Source of the DNA: Streptomyces achromogenes
GTDB lineage: Bacteria; Actinomycetota; Actinomycetes; Streptomycetales; Streptomycetaceae
Assembly (NCBI RefSeq): GCF_030816715.1
Contig: NZ_JAUSYH010000001.1
Span: 5,518,001-5,582,000 of the forward strand
DNA: 64,000 nt
Direction: 5' to 3'
Part shown: positions 41,427-49,187 of the stretch, piece after piece
How positions within the stretch are numbered: the first letter of the stretch is position 1
Layout: each line of letters starts with the position of its first letter
Made by a program: the position numbers and the translations under genes
Notes under the pieces: generated by a model
The model's input: the letters and a program-made list of their open reading frames with translations, nothing else
The model's database searches: none
What the model was told of the DNA's origin: nothing

Positions 41427-41513
41427 GTGAGCAAAGCTGCGTGGACGTCACCGCGCAGCGGAGGGGGCTGCGCGGTGACGCCCGCGTCAAGGTGGGGCTC
41501 GCCTCGGGGTTAG
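41427..41513 (+). CDS. possible 28-residue leader peptide
   Basis: GTG 41427 is preceded by GGAGG (41414-41418) at 8 bases. The frame encodes SKAAWTSPRSGGGCAVTPAS and ends at TAG 41511. The first half of the frame is folded into the long hairpin at 41446-41480, so translation and folding would compete. No database support is available to me; it may be chance. Confidence 0.25.
   Translation: MSKAAWTSPRSGGGCAVTPASRWGSPRG
41446..41480 (+). promoter_or_regulatory. 14-pair RNA hairpin with a GGAGGGG loop
   Basis: CGTCACCGCGCAGC (41446-41459) pairs perfectly with GCTGCGCGGTGACG (41467-41480). The loop GGAGGGG resembles an anti-anti-Shine-Dalgarno element or a ribosome site held in a loop. There is no T-run, so simple termination is less likely. 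Confidence 0.5.
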
Positions 41514-41749
41514 CCCGTCGGGGGGATGTGTAGGCAGATGTCCGGACGTGCTGAATGCGCCCCGGAACCCCGACTTCCGTCGGCGAACGGCTGACTTTCC
41601 CTGGGAATCCGATGTGTTCCGGCCATGAGCCACCCGTGATCGACGGTCGAAACGGTCAGCGGGGTGTCGCCGTCCGGCTGCGGAGAGTAGTTGTGGCGCG
41701 CCGATGCGCGCAGCAGCACTCACGAAGGGTTATGGTGGAAACCCCCCCT

Positions 41750-41791
41750 CGGGCCGGTCCGTCTCCCCCCCACGGACCGGCCCGTTTTTTT
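41750..41791 (+). terminator. strong intrinsic terminator upstream of the isoprenyl transferase
   Basis: CGGGCCGGTCCGT (41750-41762) pairs with ACGGACCGGCCCG (41772-41784), with a C-rich 9-base loop and TTTTTTT directly after. It is the best Rho-independent terminator in the window. No long gene ends just before it; it sits 69 bases before the GTG of the isoprenyl transferase, so it could end a small RNA or attenuate that gene. Confidence 0.85.
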
Positions 41792-41859
41792 GCCCAAGTC
41801 CGCACAGGGGTAGGCTGCGCCCCGCGGGGACCGCACCGTTCGGAGGGGCTGACAATCAC

Positions 41860-42633
41860 GTGAACCTGCGCGACAAGCTGCGCGGCCTTCTGGTCAGGCT
41901 GTACGCACGCCGGGTGGAAGGCCACCTGGACCACGCTCAGGTGCCCAAGCACATCGGCGTCATCATGGACGGCAACCGACGCTGGGCGAAGGCCTCGGGT
42001 TCCACGACCGAGCACGGCCACCGGGCCGGTGCGGACAAGATCGAGGAGTTCCTCGGCTGGTGCACCGAGACGGACGTCGAAGTCGTCACCCTCTGGCTGC
42101 TGTCGACGGACAACCTCGACCGCCCCCAGGAAGAACTCGTCCCGCTCCTCGGCATCATCGAGGACGTCGTGCGCACCCTCGCCGCCGACGGCCGCTGGCG
42201 TGTCCACCACGTCGGCACGCCCGACATCCTCCCCTCCCACGTGCAGACCGCGCTGAAGGAGGCCGAGGAGTCCACCGCCCACGTCGACGGGATACTGGTC
42301 AACGTCGCCATCGGCTACGGCGGCCGCCAGGAGATCGCCGACGCCGTGCGCTCGATGATCGTGGACGCGGCGGACCGGGGCACCTCGATGGAGGACCTCG
42401 CCGACTCCGTCAGCGTCGACCTGATCGGCCGCCACCTGTACACCGGCGCCCAGCCCGACCCCGACCTCGTGATCCGCACCAGCGGCGAACAGCGGCTGTC
42501 CGGATTCATGCTGTGGCAGACGGCCCATGCGGAGTACTACTTCTGCGAGGTCTTCTGGCCGGCCTTCCGCAAGGTGGACTTCCTGCGCGCCCTGCGCGAC
42601 TACGCGGCCCGTCACCGCCGCTACGGCGGCTGA
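41860..42633 (+). CDS. cis-isoprenyl diphosphate synthase (undecaprenyl/Z-FPP synthase family)
   Basis: 257 residues from GTG 41860, with GGAGGGG upstream. Motifs of the Z-prenyl synthases are complete: HIGVIMDGNRRWAK with the catalytic Asp, EHGHRAGADKI, VTLWLLSTDNLDRPQEEL, LVNVAIGYGGRQEI, and RTSGEQRLSGFMLWQTAHAE with the C-terminal Arg and Glu that bind isopentenyl diphosphate. The cytoplasmic enzyme makes polyprenyl carriers for cell wall sugars. STDNLDRP, where many undecaprenyl synthases have STENWxRP, resembles the short-chain Z-FPP type of mycobacteria, so product length is uncertain. Confidence 0.9.
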   Translation: MNLRDKLRGLLVRLYARRVEGHLDHAQVPKHIGVIMDGNRRWAKASGSTTEHGHRAGADKIEEFLGWCTETDVEVVTLWLLSTDNLDRPQEELVPLLGIIEDVVRTLAADGRWRVHHVGTPDILPSHVQTALKEAEESTAHVDGILVNVAIGYGGRQEIADAVRSMIVDAADRGTSMEDLADSVSVDLIGRHLYTGAQPDPDLVIRTSGEQRLSGFMLWQTAHAEYYFCEVFWPAFRKVDFLRALRDYAARHRRYGG

Positions 42634-42648
42634 ACCGCAGGACACGTG

Positions 42649-42663
42649 CGCCCCTGAGGGGCG
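42649..42663 (+). terminator. hairpin after the isoprenyl transferase gene
   Basis: CGCCCC-TGA-GGGGCG forms a short, very stable stem 16 bases after the stop codon. No T-run follows. Confidence 0.5.
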
Positions 42664-42767
42664 GCCCGTATACCCCTTTCCGGGGCGGAAGTAACGAGGA
42701 GTTCACCGGCACGCCGTCATATGCCGTGGCATGACGGCGCGTTTTCGAGGGCATAAGCCAAGCAGGT

Positions 42768-42820
42768 CGACACCCGAATCACGGGTGTCGGATCTCAGCG
42801 GACGGCACGGGGCCGTCCGC
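42768..42820 (+). promoter_or_regulatory. two adjacent 9-pair hairpins in the phoH2 leader
   Basis: CGACACCCG pairs with CGGGTGTCG (42768-42776, 42782-42790) around AATCA; GCGGACGGC pairs with GCCGTCCGC (42798-42806, 42812-42820) around five bases. Both stems are perfect and lie seven bases apart, about 180 bases before the gene. They suggest a structured leader or tandem terminators. Confidence 0.5.
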
Positions 42821-42996
42821 CCGGGAGGCCCTTTGCACCAGCCCGACCGTGCGGTCACGGCACGGAAGAAGCAGCGGGGGGCCGGTTCTCGGCCCGTGCA
42901 CAGCGGCGGCCGACGACCGGCCTGGTTCTTCCCGCCCTCCCGGCCCTGCTTCCACTCCGTCGCTCCCCGACCTCATCCGAGGGGGTACGTCCTTCC

Positions 42997-44322
42997 GTGG
43001 TGACCAGCACAAAGCGCCGTATGCCAGACCGGCGCACCTATGTTCTCGACACCAGCGTCCTGCTGGCCGACCCGAACGCCCTGACCCGTTTCGACGAGCA
43101 CGAAGTCGTGCTCCCCATCGTCGTGGTCACGGAGCTGGAGGCCAAGCGGCACCATCCGGAACTCGGCTACTTCGCCCGGCAGGCGCTGCGCCTGCTGGAC
43201 GACTACCGGGTGAAGTTCGGTCGCCTCGACGCCCCCATCCCGATCGGGGAACTCGGCGGCACCGTCCGTGTCGAGCTCAACCACTCGGACCCCAGTGTGC
43301 TGCCGACGGGCTACCGCCTGGGGGACAACGACTCCCGCATCCTCGCGGTCGCCCGCAATCTGCAGGCCGAGGGATTCGACGTCACCGTCGTGTCGAAGGA
43401 CCTGCCGCTCAGGATCAAGGCGTCCTCGGTCGGTCTCCTCGCCGAGGAGTACCGCGCCGAACTCGCCATCACGGGCTCCTCCGGCTGGACCGGAATGTCC
43501 GAACTGACCCTGTCCGGTGAGCAGGTGGACATCCTCTTCGAGGTGGGGCACATCCACGTGCCCGAGGTCGCGGGCCTGCCCGTGCACACCGGCCTGACCA
43601 TCCAGTCGGAGCGGGGCAAGGCCCTGGGCAGGGTCACCGCCGACGGAGACGTCCGCCTCGTGCGCGGCGACCGCGAGGCGTTCGGCATCAAGGGCCGCAG
43701 CGCCGAGCAGCGCATCGCGCTCGATCTGCTGCTCGACCCCGACGTCGGGATCCTCTCCATGGGCGGCCGGGCCGGCACCGGCAAGTCCGCGCTCGCGCTC
43801 TGCGCGGGCCTCGAGGCGGTCCTGGAGCGCCGTCAGCACCAGAAGGTGATGGTCTTCCGGCCGCTGTACGCGGTGGGCGGACAGGAGCTGGGTTATCTGC
43901 CCGGGTCCGAGGCCGACAAGATGGGCCCGTGGGCGCAGGCGGTCTTCGACACGCTGTCCGCGGTCACCAGCCGCGATGTCATCGAGGAGGTCACCGCACG
44001 CGGGATGCTGGAGGTCCTGCCCCTGACCCACATCCGGGGACGCTCCCTCCACGACGCCTTCGTGATCGTCGACGAGGCGCAGTCGCTCGAACGGAATGTG
44101 CTGCTCACCGTTCTCTCCCGGATCGGCGCGAATTCCCGGGTCGTTCTGACCCACGATGTGGCGCAAAGGGACAATCTGCGAGTCGGCCGTTACGACGGTG
44201 TGGTGGCCGTCGTCGAGAAACTGAAGGGGCATCCGCTTTTCGCCCACGTCACGCTGAACCGGTCCGAGAGGTCCCAGATCGCGGCGCTGGTGACCGAAAT
44301 GCTGGAGGATGGGCAGATCTGA
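42997..44322 (+). CDS. PhoH2-type protein: PIN domain fused to PhoH ATPase
   Basis: 441 residues, from GTG 42997 (GTG 43000 also possible). Residues 12-150 are a PIN RNase domain: TYVLDTSVLLADPNAL, VVTELEAKRHH, YRLGDNDSRILAVARNL, VVSKDLPLRIKA, showing the expected acidic residues. Residues 250-441 are the PhoH ATPase: SMGGRAGTGKSALAL (Walker A), FVIVDEAQSLE (Walker B) and VVLTHDVAQRDNLRVG. The family couples RNA unwinding with sequence-specific RNA cleavage. A long structured leader precedes it and a hairpin follows it. Confidence 0.9.
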   Translation: MVTSTKRRMPDRRTYVLDTSVLLADPNALTRFDEHEVVLPIVVVTELEAKRHHPELGYFARQALRLLDDYRVKFGRLDAPIPIGELGGTVRVELNHSDPSVLPTGYRLGDNDSRILAVARNLQAEGFDVTVVSKDLPLRIKASSVGLLAEEYRAELAITGSSGWTGMSELTLSGEQVDILFEVGHIHVPEVAGLPVHTGLTIQSERGKALGRVTADGDVRLVRGDREAFGIKGRSAEQRIALDLLLDPDVGILSMGGRAGTGKSALALCAGLEAVLERRQHQKVMVFRPLYAVGGQELGYLPGSEADKMGPWAQAVFDTLSAVTSRDVIEEVTARGMLEVLPLTHIRGRSLHDAFVIVDEAQSLERNVLLTVLSRIGANSRVVLTHDVAQRDNLRVGRYDGVVAVVEKLKGHPLFAHVTLNRSERSQIAALVTEMLEDGQI

Positions 44323-44751
44323 AGGAGCTGCCCCGAGATGCGCGATATCGGGGTGAGGTGGTAGTCGGCGCCGTCCGGCAAAGGCAGTGAGCCTAGCCGG
44401 GCGGCGCCGGCGTATGTGGGGGTTTCGAGAAATCCCCTGGACCCCGAAGGGTGTGAGCTTTCACACGTAACCCGGAATTGCCTCACGCGCTCTGGTTACG
44501 GCAAAGTCTCAGTCCTGTCAGGCCCCGCATACGACACACCTGTGCCCCCAGCACTACGGCACCGCTCGAGTATCACCGTCAACTCCATACCGACCGTCGT
44601 ATGCCGCCCGTGCACCACGAGGCGCTCCCGCACCGGGAGTTGCCCACCGGGCCCGCGTCTCCCGTGACCCCGCAGTTCGGAGACCAGCGACAAGGGGCAC
44701 GATTGCGTCCGCCAGGGTCACCGAAGCGGGCGATGCTGGAAGGAAAACCGT
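44323..44751 (+). other. 429-base structured leader of the transglycosylase genes
   Basis: Besides the phoH2 terminator, a run of hairpins is present: GGGG-TTTC/GAAA-CCCC at 44418-44436, GTGTGA/TCACAC at 44451-44466, and CGTAACC/GGTTACG at 44466-44500. A structured RNA leader is plausible. Streptomycete cell-wall hydrolase genes often have c-di-AMP riboswitches, but I could not find that consensus here. Confidence 0.4.
44331..44353 (+). terminator. hairpin after phoH2
   Basis: CCCCGA (44331-44336) pairs with TCGGGG (44348-44353) with further AT/AT pairing towards the loop. It lies just 8 bases past the stop codon. No T-run. Confidence 0.5.
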
Positions 44752-45426
44752 GTGAGCCGGATCTCGGTCCGGGGACTCGCAGTGGCCTCGGCCACGGCGG
44801 TCACCGCTGTCGGAAGCGTCGTCGGCGTTGCCTCGGGCAGCGTCGCGCAGGCCAACGACGCAGATGCGACGGCAAGCGACGCGACGCTCCTCGCCGACAT
44901 CCCTGTAGGCCAGCAGGCCCAGGTGCAGACGGCGTCCCTCACGCAGCAGGCCAGTTACCAGGCCATCGCCGCTGACGAGGGCGCGAAGAAGGACGCCGAG
45001 GAAGCGGCCCGCAGGGCCGCCGCCGAGACGGCGATCGCGAAGAAGAAGGCCGCCGAGAAGGCCGCCAAGGACCGCGCGGAGGCCAAGGCCAAGGCCAGCC
45101 GCAGCGCGGGAGACTTCCCGATCCTGGGTTCTTACAGCATCGGGCAGATCCAGGACATGGCGGCGCAGATGGTGCCGAGCGGCCAGTTCCAGTGCTTCAG
45201 CAACATCGTGGACCACGAGTCCAGCTGGAACTACCACGCGGTCAACGCCTCCTCCGGCGCCTACGGTCTCTTCCAGGCGCTGCCCGCCGGCAAGTACGCG
45301 TCCGCCGGCTCCGACTGGCGGACCAACCCGGCCACCCAGATCAAGTGGGGCCTGAACTACATGGACAGCCGGTACGGCAGTCCCTGCGAGGCGTGGTCGT
45401 TCTGGCAGGCCAACCACTGGTACTAG
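44752..45426 (+). CDS. secreted transglycosylase-like protein, first copy
   Basis: 224 residues; GTG 44752 has GGAAGGA upstream. A signal peptide (SRISVRGLAVASATAVTAVG, cleavage near AQA) is followed by an Ala/Lys/Glu-rich coiled coil of about 70 residues. Residues 140-224 are a lysozyme-like transglycosylase domain: CFSNIVDHESSWNYHAVNAS with the catalytic Glu, GAYGLFQALPAGK, NPATQIKWGLNYMDSRYGS and a final WQANHWY. It probably cleaves peptidoglycan outside the membrane. The gene at 45566 is a close paralogue in tandem. Confidence 0.88.
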   Translation: MSRISVRGLAVASATAVTAVGSVVGVASGSVAQANDADATASDATLLADIPVGQQAQVQTASLTQQASYQAIAADEGAKKDAEEAARRAAAETAIAKKKAAEKAAKDRAEAKAKASRSAGDFPILGSYSIGQIQDMAAQMVPSGQFQCFSNIVDHESSWNYHAVNASSGAYGLFQALPAGKYASAGSDWRTNPATQIKWGLNYMDSRYGSPCEAWSFWQANHWY

Positions 45427-45496
45427 GCAGCCCTGTGGGCAGCCGACACCGCTTCGCGGACACCATCTGGGCCGGCGACCGGTACCGAACGACTGA

Positions 45497-45521
45497 GCCG
45501 AGGGCCCGCGCGGCCCTCGGC
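45497..45521 (+). terminator. hairpin between the two transglycosylase genes
   Basis: GCCGAGGGCC (45497-45506) pairs with GGCCCTCGGC (45512-45521) around CGCGC. It lies about 70 bases after the first gene and before the second, and may separate or balance their expression. Confidence 0.6.
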
Positions 45522-45565
45522 TGTTCGTCGTCCCTTCACCCGATGACACTGCAGAAGGAATTCGT

Positions 45566-46294
45566 GTGAGCCGGATATCGGTCAGGGGCTTCGCCGTGGC
45601 ATCGGCGACCGCCGTCACCACCGTCGGAGCCGTCGTGGGAGTCGCCCAGGGCAGCGTCGCGCAGTCCGCCGACGACGCCCAGGCGGTGGGCGACTCCACG
45701 CTGCTCGCCGATTTACCGGCCGGACAGCTCGCCCAGGTGCAGACCGACTCGATGACGCACCAGGCGACCGTCCAGGCCATCGCGGCGGACACCACCGCGC
45801 GCAAGGCGGCGGAAGAGACCGCCCGCAAGCAGGCCGCCAAGGACGCGGTGGCCAAGCAGAAGGCCGCCGAGGAAGCCGCCGACAAGGCCGCGGACCGGGC
45901 GAAGGCCGCGCAGGAGGCCAAGGACCGCGCGGCCGCGCGGACCCAGAGCGCGTCGGCCGGCCCCACCGGTGACGCCGGCGACTTCCCGCAGCAGGCGTCG
46001 TACACCGTCGGCGAGGTCAAGGCCATCGCCCAGCAGATGGTGCCCGGCGGACAGTTCCAGTGCTTCAGCAACATCGTGAACCACGAGTCCACGTGGAACT
46101 ACCGGGCGGTCAACCCCTCTTCGGGCGCGTACGGCCTCGTCCAGGCCTATCCCGGGTCGAAGATGTCGTCCGCGGGCGCCGACTGGCGGACCAACCCGGC
46201 CACCCAGATCAAGTGGGGCCTGAACTACATGAACGAGCGCTACGGCAGCCCCTGCGACGCCTGGGCCTTCTGGCAGGCCAACGGCTCGTACTGA
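45566..46294 (+). CDS. secreted transglycosylase-like protein, second copy
   Basis: 242 residues from GTG 45566 with AAGGA upstream. The same plan as the copy at 44752: nearly identical signal peptide start SRISVRGFAVASATAVTTVG, a longer Ala/Lys-rich helix, and the catalytic domain CFSNIVNHESTWNYRAVNPS, GAYGLVQAYPGSK, NPATQIKWGLNYMNERYGS, WQANGSY. The catalytic Glu is conserved. It is clearly a tandem duplicate that has diverged, mostly in the linker. It is probably an extracellular cell-wall hydrolase. Confidence 0.88.
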   Translation: MSRISVRGFAVASATAVTTVGAVVGVAQGSVAQSADDAQAVGDSTLLADLPAGQLAQVQTDSMTHQATVQAIAADTTARKAAEETARKQAAKDAVAKQKAAEEAADKAADRAKAAQEAKDRAAARTQSASAGPTGDAGDFPQQASYTVGEVKAIAQQMVPGGQFQCFSNIVNHESTWNYRAVNPSSGAYGLVQAYPGSKMSSAGADWRTNPATQIKWGLNYMNERYGSPCDAWAFWQANGSY

Positions 46295-46383
46295 CGGACC
46301 GTTCCGCCCGCGCCGACGGCCTGTCCCCCCGTCCTGACGGCCCGCCCGGTCCGGCGTGACGCTCCGACAGCTCTCCTCTGCGC

Positions 46384-46417
46384 ACAGCCCCTCCCCGTGC
46401 ACCGGGGGAGGGGCTGT
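46384..46417 (+). terminator. strong hairpin after the second transglycosylase
   Basis: ACAGCCCCTCCCC (46384-46396) pairs perfectly with GGGGAGGGGCTGT (46405-46417) around an 8-base loop. It lies 90 bases after the stop and before the exporter gene. Confidence 0.7.
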
Positions 46418-46494
46418 CGCCCTGTACGGTCGTACGACCGGGACCGACGACTCCAGGGGGAGTGGTGGGGAGAGACGGGGGAAGAGGACGGATC

Positions 46495-47853
46495 ATGTCG
46501 AGAGTGCCACGGTGGCTCGGCCGGCTCGGCGCCGGCCTCAGCGAGATGAGCGAGCGGCTCGACGAACGGCGCGCCGAGGTCGAACGGGAGGCCGCGGCCG
46601 AGCGGGAGGCGACGACGCCCGACGCGGCGCCGTCCTCCGAGGAGTACCCGGAGCCCCTCGAGCCCGCCCCGCGCCCCGATCCCGCACAGGCCGTGCCGTG
46701 GGGGGTCCGGGTCGCCGCCGAGGCCGGCTGGCGGCTGCTGGTGCTCGCCGGGACCGTCTGGGTGCTGATGAAGGTCATCACCGCGATCCAGCTGGTCGTG
46801 ATGGCCTTCGTGGTCTCGCTGCTCCTCACGGCGCTGCTGCAGCCCACCGTGGCCCGGTTGAAGCGGGCAGGAGTGCCCGGGGGCGCGGCCACCGCGCTGA
46901 CGGCGATCCTCGGGTTCGTCGTCATCGGGCTGATGGGCTGGTTCGTGACCTGGCAGGTCATGGCGAACATCGACAACCTCTCCGACCAGGTCCAGGACGG
47001 CATCGACGATCTGCGGCGCTGGCTGCTCAACAGCCCCTTCCACGTCACCGACAAGCAGATCAACGGCATCGCGAAGAACCTGCGGGACGCGATCGGCGAC
47101 AACACGGACTCGATCACCTCGGCGGGCCTGGAGGGCGTCACCGTCGTGGTCGAGGCGCTGACCGGCATCCTGCTGGCGTTCTTCTCGACGCTCTTCCTGC
47201 TCTACGACGGCAAGCGCATCTGGGAGTGGACCCTCAAGCTGGTCCCGGCGGCGGCCCGGCCGGGCGTGGCGGGCGCCGGTCCGCGGGCCTGGGCGACGCT
47301 CACGGCGTATGTGCGCGGCACGGTGATCGTCGCGTTGATCGACGCCATCTTCATCGGCCTGGGCATCTACTTCCTCGATGTGCCGATGGCCGTCCCGCTC
47401 GCCGTCTTCATCTTCCTGTTCTCGTTCATCCCGCTCGTCGGCGCTGTCGCGTCCGGCGCGCTGGCGGTCGTGGTCGCGCTGGTCACCCAGGGCGTGTTCA
47501 CGGCGGTGATGACGCTGGCCGTCGTGCTGGCGGTCCAGCAGATCGAGGGACACATCCTCCAGCCGTTCATCCTCGGCCGCGCGGTGCGCGTCCACCCGCT
47601 GGCGGTGGTCCTGTCGGTCGCGGCGGGCGGCATGGTCGCGGGCATCGGCGGCGCGATCGTGGCCGTGCCCCTGGTGGCCGTCACCAACACGGTGGTGGGC
47701 TATCTGCACGCCTACTCCAGGGAACAGGCCCTGCGGCACGCTCCCCGGCCCAGAGGGGCGACGGCCTCCGGCGTGGCGCCCGTGACGGCCGCGCGGCCGA
47801 GCCGGGAACCGGAACCCCCGGCCGACGAGGGTCAGGTCACGCCGCCCGCGTAG
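46495..47853 (+). CDS. AI-2E / PerM-type membrane protein
   Basis: 452 residues from ATG 46495, with AAGAGGA upstream. The N-terminal 75 residues are acidic and cytoplasmic. About seven transmembrane helices follow in the UPF0118 pattern: paired helices at the start, a long helical loop between residues 155-215, and helices to LAVVLSVAAGGMVAGIGGAIVAVPL. Conserved VQQIEGHILQPFILGRAVRVHPLAV is the family signature. Substrates vary in the family (autoinducer-2 export, Na+/H+ antiport). The tail is Pro/Arg-rich. A convergent terminator follows. Confidence 0.85.
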   Translation: MSRVPRWLGRLGAGLSEMSERLDERRAEVEREAAAEREATTPDAAPSSEEYPEPLEPAPRPDPAQAVPWGVRVAAEAGWRLLVLAGTVWVLMKVITAIQLVVMAFVVSLLLTALLQPTVARLKRAGVPGGAATALTAILGFVVIGLMGWFVTWQVMANIDNLSDQVQDGIDDLRRWLLNSPFHVTDKQINGIAKNLRDAIGDNTDSITSAGLEGVTVVVEALTGILLAFFSTLFLLYDGKRIWEWTLKLVPAAARPGVAGAGPRAWATLTAYVRGTVIVALIDAIFIGLGIYFLDVPMAVPLAVFIFLFSFIPLVGAVASGALAVVVALVTQGVFTAVMTLAVVLAVQQIEGHILQPFILGRAVRVHPLAVVLSVAAGGMVAGIGGAIVAVPLVAVTNTVVGYLHAYSREQALRHAPRPRGATASGVAPVTAARPSREPEPPADEGQVTPPA

Positions 47854-47883
47854 TCGTTGCACGAGGGTGGGCCGGTGGACGCG

Positions 47884-47918
47884 GCAGGGCCCGTCGGCAA
47901 GTGACCGACGGGCCCTGC
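47884..47918. terminator. bidirectional terminator between the exporter and ahpD
   Basis: GCAGGGCCCGTCGG (47884-47897) pairs perfectly with CCGACGGGCCCTGC (47905-47918) around CAAGTGA. It lies between two convergent genes. Confidence 0.8.
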
Positions 47919-47956
47919 GCGTTGCGCCGCGGCGGGGTCGAGGCCGGGCGTGCGGC

Positions 47957-48493
47957 TCAGACGTCGGCGAGGACCGCTTCCGCGTCCAGCGTCACGCCGA
48001 CCGCCTGGATCACCGAGGCGATCTTGAAGGCCTCCTGAACGACCTCCCGCTCGACGCCCGCCTTGCGCAGCACCTGCTCGTGGGAGTCGAGGCACAACCC
48101 GCAGCCGTTGATCGCGGAGACGGCGAACGACCACAGCTCGAAGTCGACCTTGTCGACGCCGGGGTTGCCGATGACGTTCATCCGCAGGCCGGCCCGCAGG
48201 TTGCCGTACTCGTGGTCCGACAGCAGGTGGCGGGTGCGGTAGAACACGTTGTTCATCGCCATGACGGCCGCGGCCGAACGGGCCGCGGTGTAGGCCTGCG
48301 GCGACAGGTTCGCCTTCGCCTCCGGCGCGAGCTCGCGCAGCACGATCGGGGAGCGGGAGGCGATCGCCGTCGCCAGGACCGTGCCCCACAACTGCTGTGC
48401 GGGCAGGTCGGAGTTGCCGATGACCGAGCCCAGGTTGAGCTTCAGGTCCTTGGCGTAGTCCGGTATCGCGGACTTCAGGGCGTCGAGGGACAT
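47957..48493 (-). CDS. ahpD: alkyl hydroperoxide reductase AhpD
   Basis: 178 residues. The core CxxC motif NGCGLCLDSHEQVL, with His just after, is that of AhpD; the helical fold is also clear from FYRTRHLLSDHEYGNLRAGL. AhpD donates electrons to AhpC from the lipoamide pool in actinobacteria. It starts 6 bases after ahpC ends, so the pair is an operon. OxyR is divergent from ahpC. Expression is expected to respond to peroxide. Confidence 0.95.
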   Translation of the reverse strand: MSLDALKSAIPDYAKDLKLNLGSVIGNSDLPAQQLWGTVLATAIASRSPIVLRELAPEAKANLSPQAYTAARSAAAVMAMNNVFYRTRHLLSDHEYGNLRAGLRMNVIGNPGVDKVDFELWSFAVSAINGCGLCLDSHEQVLRKAGVEREVVQEAFKIASVIQAVGVTLDAEAVLADV

Positions 48494-48499
48494 CTCAGC

Positions 48500-49054
48500 T
48501 CACTCCCCGGCCAGCAGCTTGACCGGGTCGAGGGTGTTCTCGCCCTTGGTCCAGTTGCAGGGGCACAGCTCGTCGGTCTGCAGGGCGTCCAGGACCCGCA
48601 GGACCTCCTTGGGGTTACGGCCCACGGAGCCCGCGGTGACCATCGTGAACTGGATCTCGCGGTTCGGGTCGACGACGAACACGGCGCGCTGGGCGAAGCC
48701 GTCCTCGCCCTCGATCCCGAGGTCGCGCATCAGCTCGTGCCGCGAGTCGGCCATCATCGGGAACGGCAGGTCGGTCAGGTCCGGGTGGTCCTTGCGCCAG
48801 GCGTGGTGGACGAACTCGGAGTCGCCGGAGAAGCCGAGGATCTGCGCGTCACGGTCGGCGAACTCGTCGTTCAGCTTGCCGAACGCGGCGATCTCGGTCG
48901 GGCAGACGAAGGTGAAGTCCTTGGGCCACGCGAAGACCACGAGCCACTTGCCCTCGTAGGACTTGTGGTGGATCTGTTCGAACTCCGCACCCTTCTCCAG
49001 CGAGACGCAGGCGGTCAGTTCGAACTCGGGGAACTTGTCACCGACAGTGAGCAC
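48500..49054 (-). CDS. ahpC: alkyl hydroperoxide reductase AhpC, 2-Cys peroxiredoxin
   Basis: 184 residues. The peroxidatic Cys is in FTFVCPTEIAAFGKL; the C-terminal pair ELCPCNWTKGE contains the resolving Cys. It reduces hydrogen and organic peroxides in the cytoplasm, with AhpD as reductant. The gene begins 133 bases from divergent oxyR and is likely activated by it. Confidence 0.96.
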   Translation of the reverse strand: MLTVGDKFPEFELTACVSLEKGAEFEQIHHKSYEGKWLVVFAWPKDFTFVCPTEIAAFGKLNDEFADRDAQILGFSGDSEFVHHAWRKDHPDLTDLPFPMMADSRHELMRDLGIEGEDGFAQRAVFVVDPNREIQFTMVTAGSVGRNPKEVLRVLDALQTDELCPCNWTKGENTLDPVKLLAGE

Positions 49055-49160
49055 ACGCTCTCCTTGCAGCGAAGGGATGTCCGGATTGCGGACACTCCCC
49101 GTGGGTTGGACGGCGTCGATCGTGGCACAGGGTGCATTGATTCAGGAAATGGCTACACTC

Positions 49161-49186
49161 GATAGGGTTGATCGGAGGTAGCTATC
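49161..49186. promoter_or_regulatory. inverted repeat at the ahpC-oxyR divergent promoter
   Basis: GATAG (49161-49165) and CTATC (49182-49186) bracket the oxyR ribosome site GGAGG (49174-49178), right at the oxyR start. OxyR sites are longer and degenerate; this could be a half-site pair for autoregulation. Confidence 0.4.
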
Positions 49187-49187
49187 A

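Larger units (their letters stand above)
41262..41859 (+). other. 598-base gap with strong RNA hairpins, candidate ncRNA or leader
   Basis: Between the methyltransferase and the isoprenyl transferase there is no long gene. Two strong hairpins stand out, at 41446-41480 and 41750-41791, the second followed by seven T. A 28-codon frame with a good ribosome site lies at 41427-41513. A small RNA, a leader of the isoprenyl transferase, or both are possible. Confidence 0.4.
42634..42996. other. 363-base leader region of phoH2
   Basis: It begins with a hairpin CGCCCC-TGA-GGGGCG (42649-42663) that should terminate the isoprenyl transferase transcript, and contains two 9-pair hairpins at 42768-42820. 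A GAGGGGG ribosome site for the next gene lies at 42979-42985. I see no coding frame with support. Confidence 0.5.

Noticed and set aside
44323..44751. c-di-AMP (ydaO-type) riboswitch before the transglycosylases
   Set aside because: The gene type fits, but I could not find the conserved GACAGC-AACC-type core or the GGGG-AACC element in this leader.
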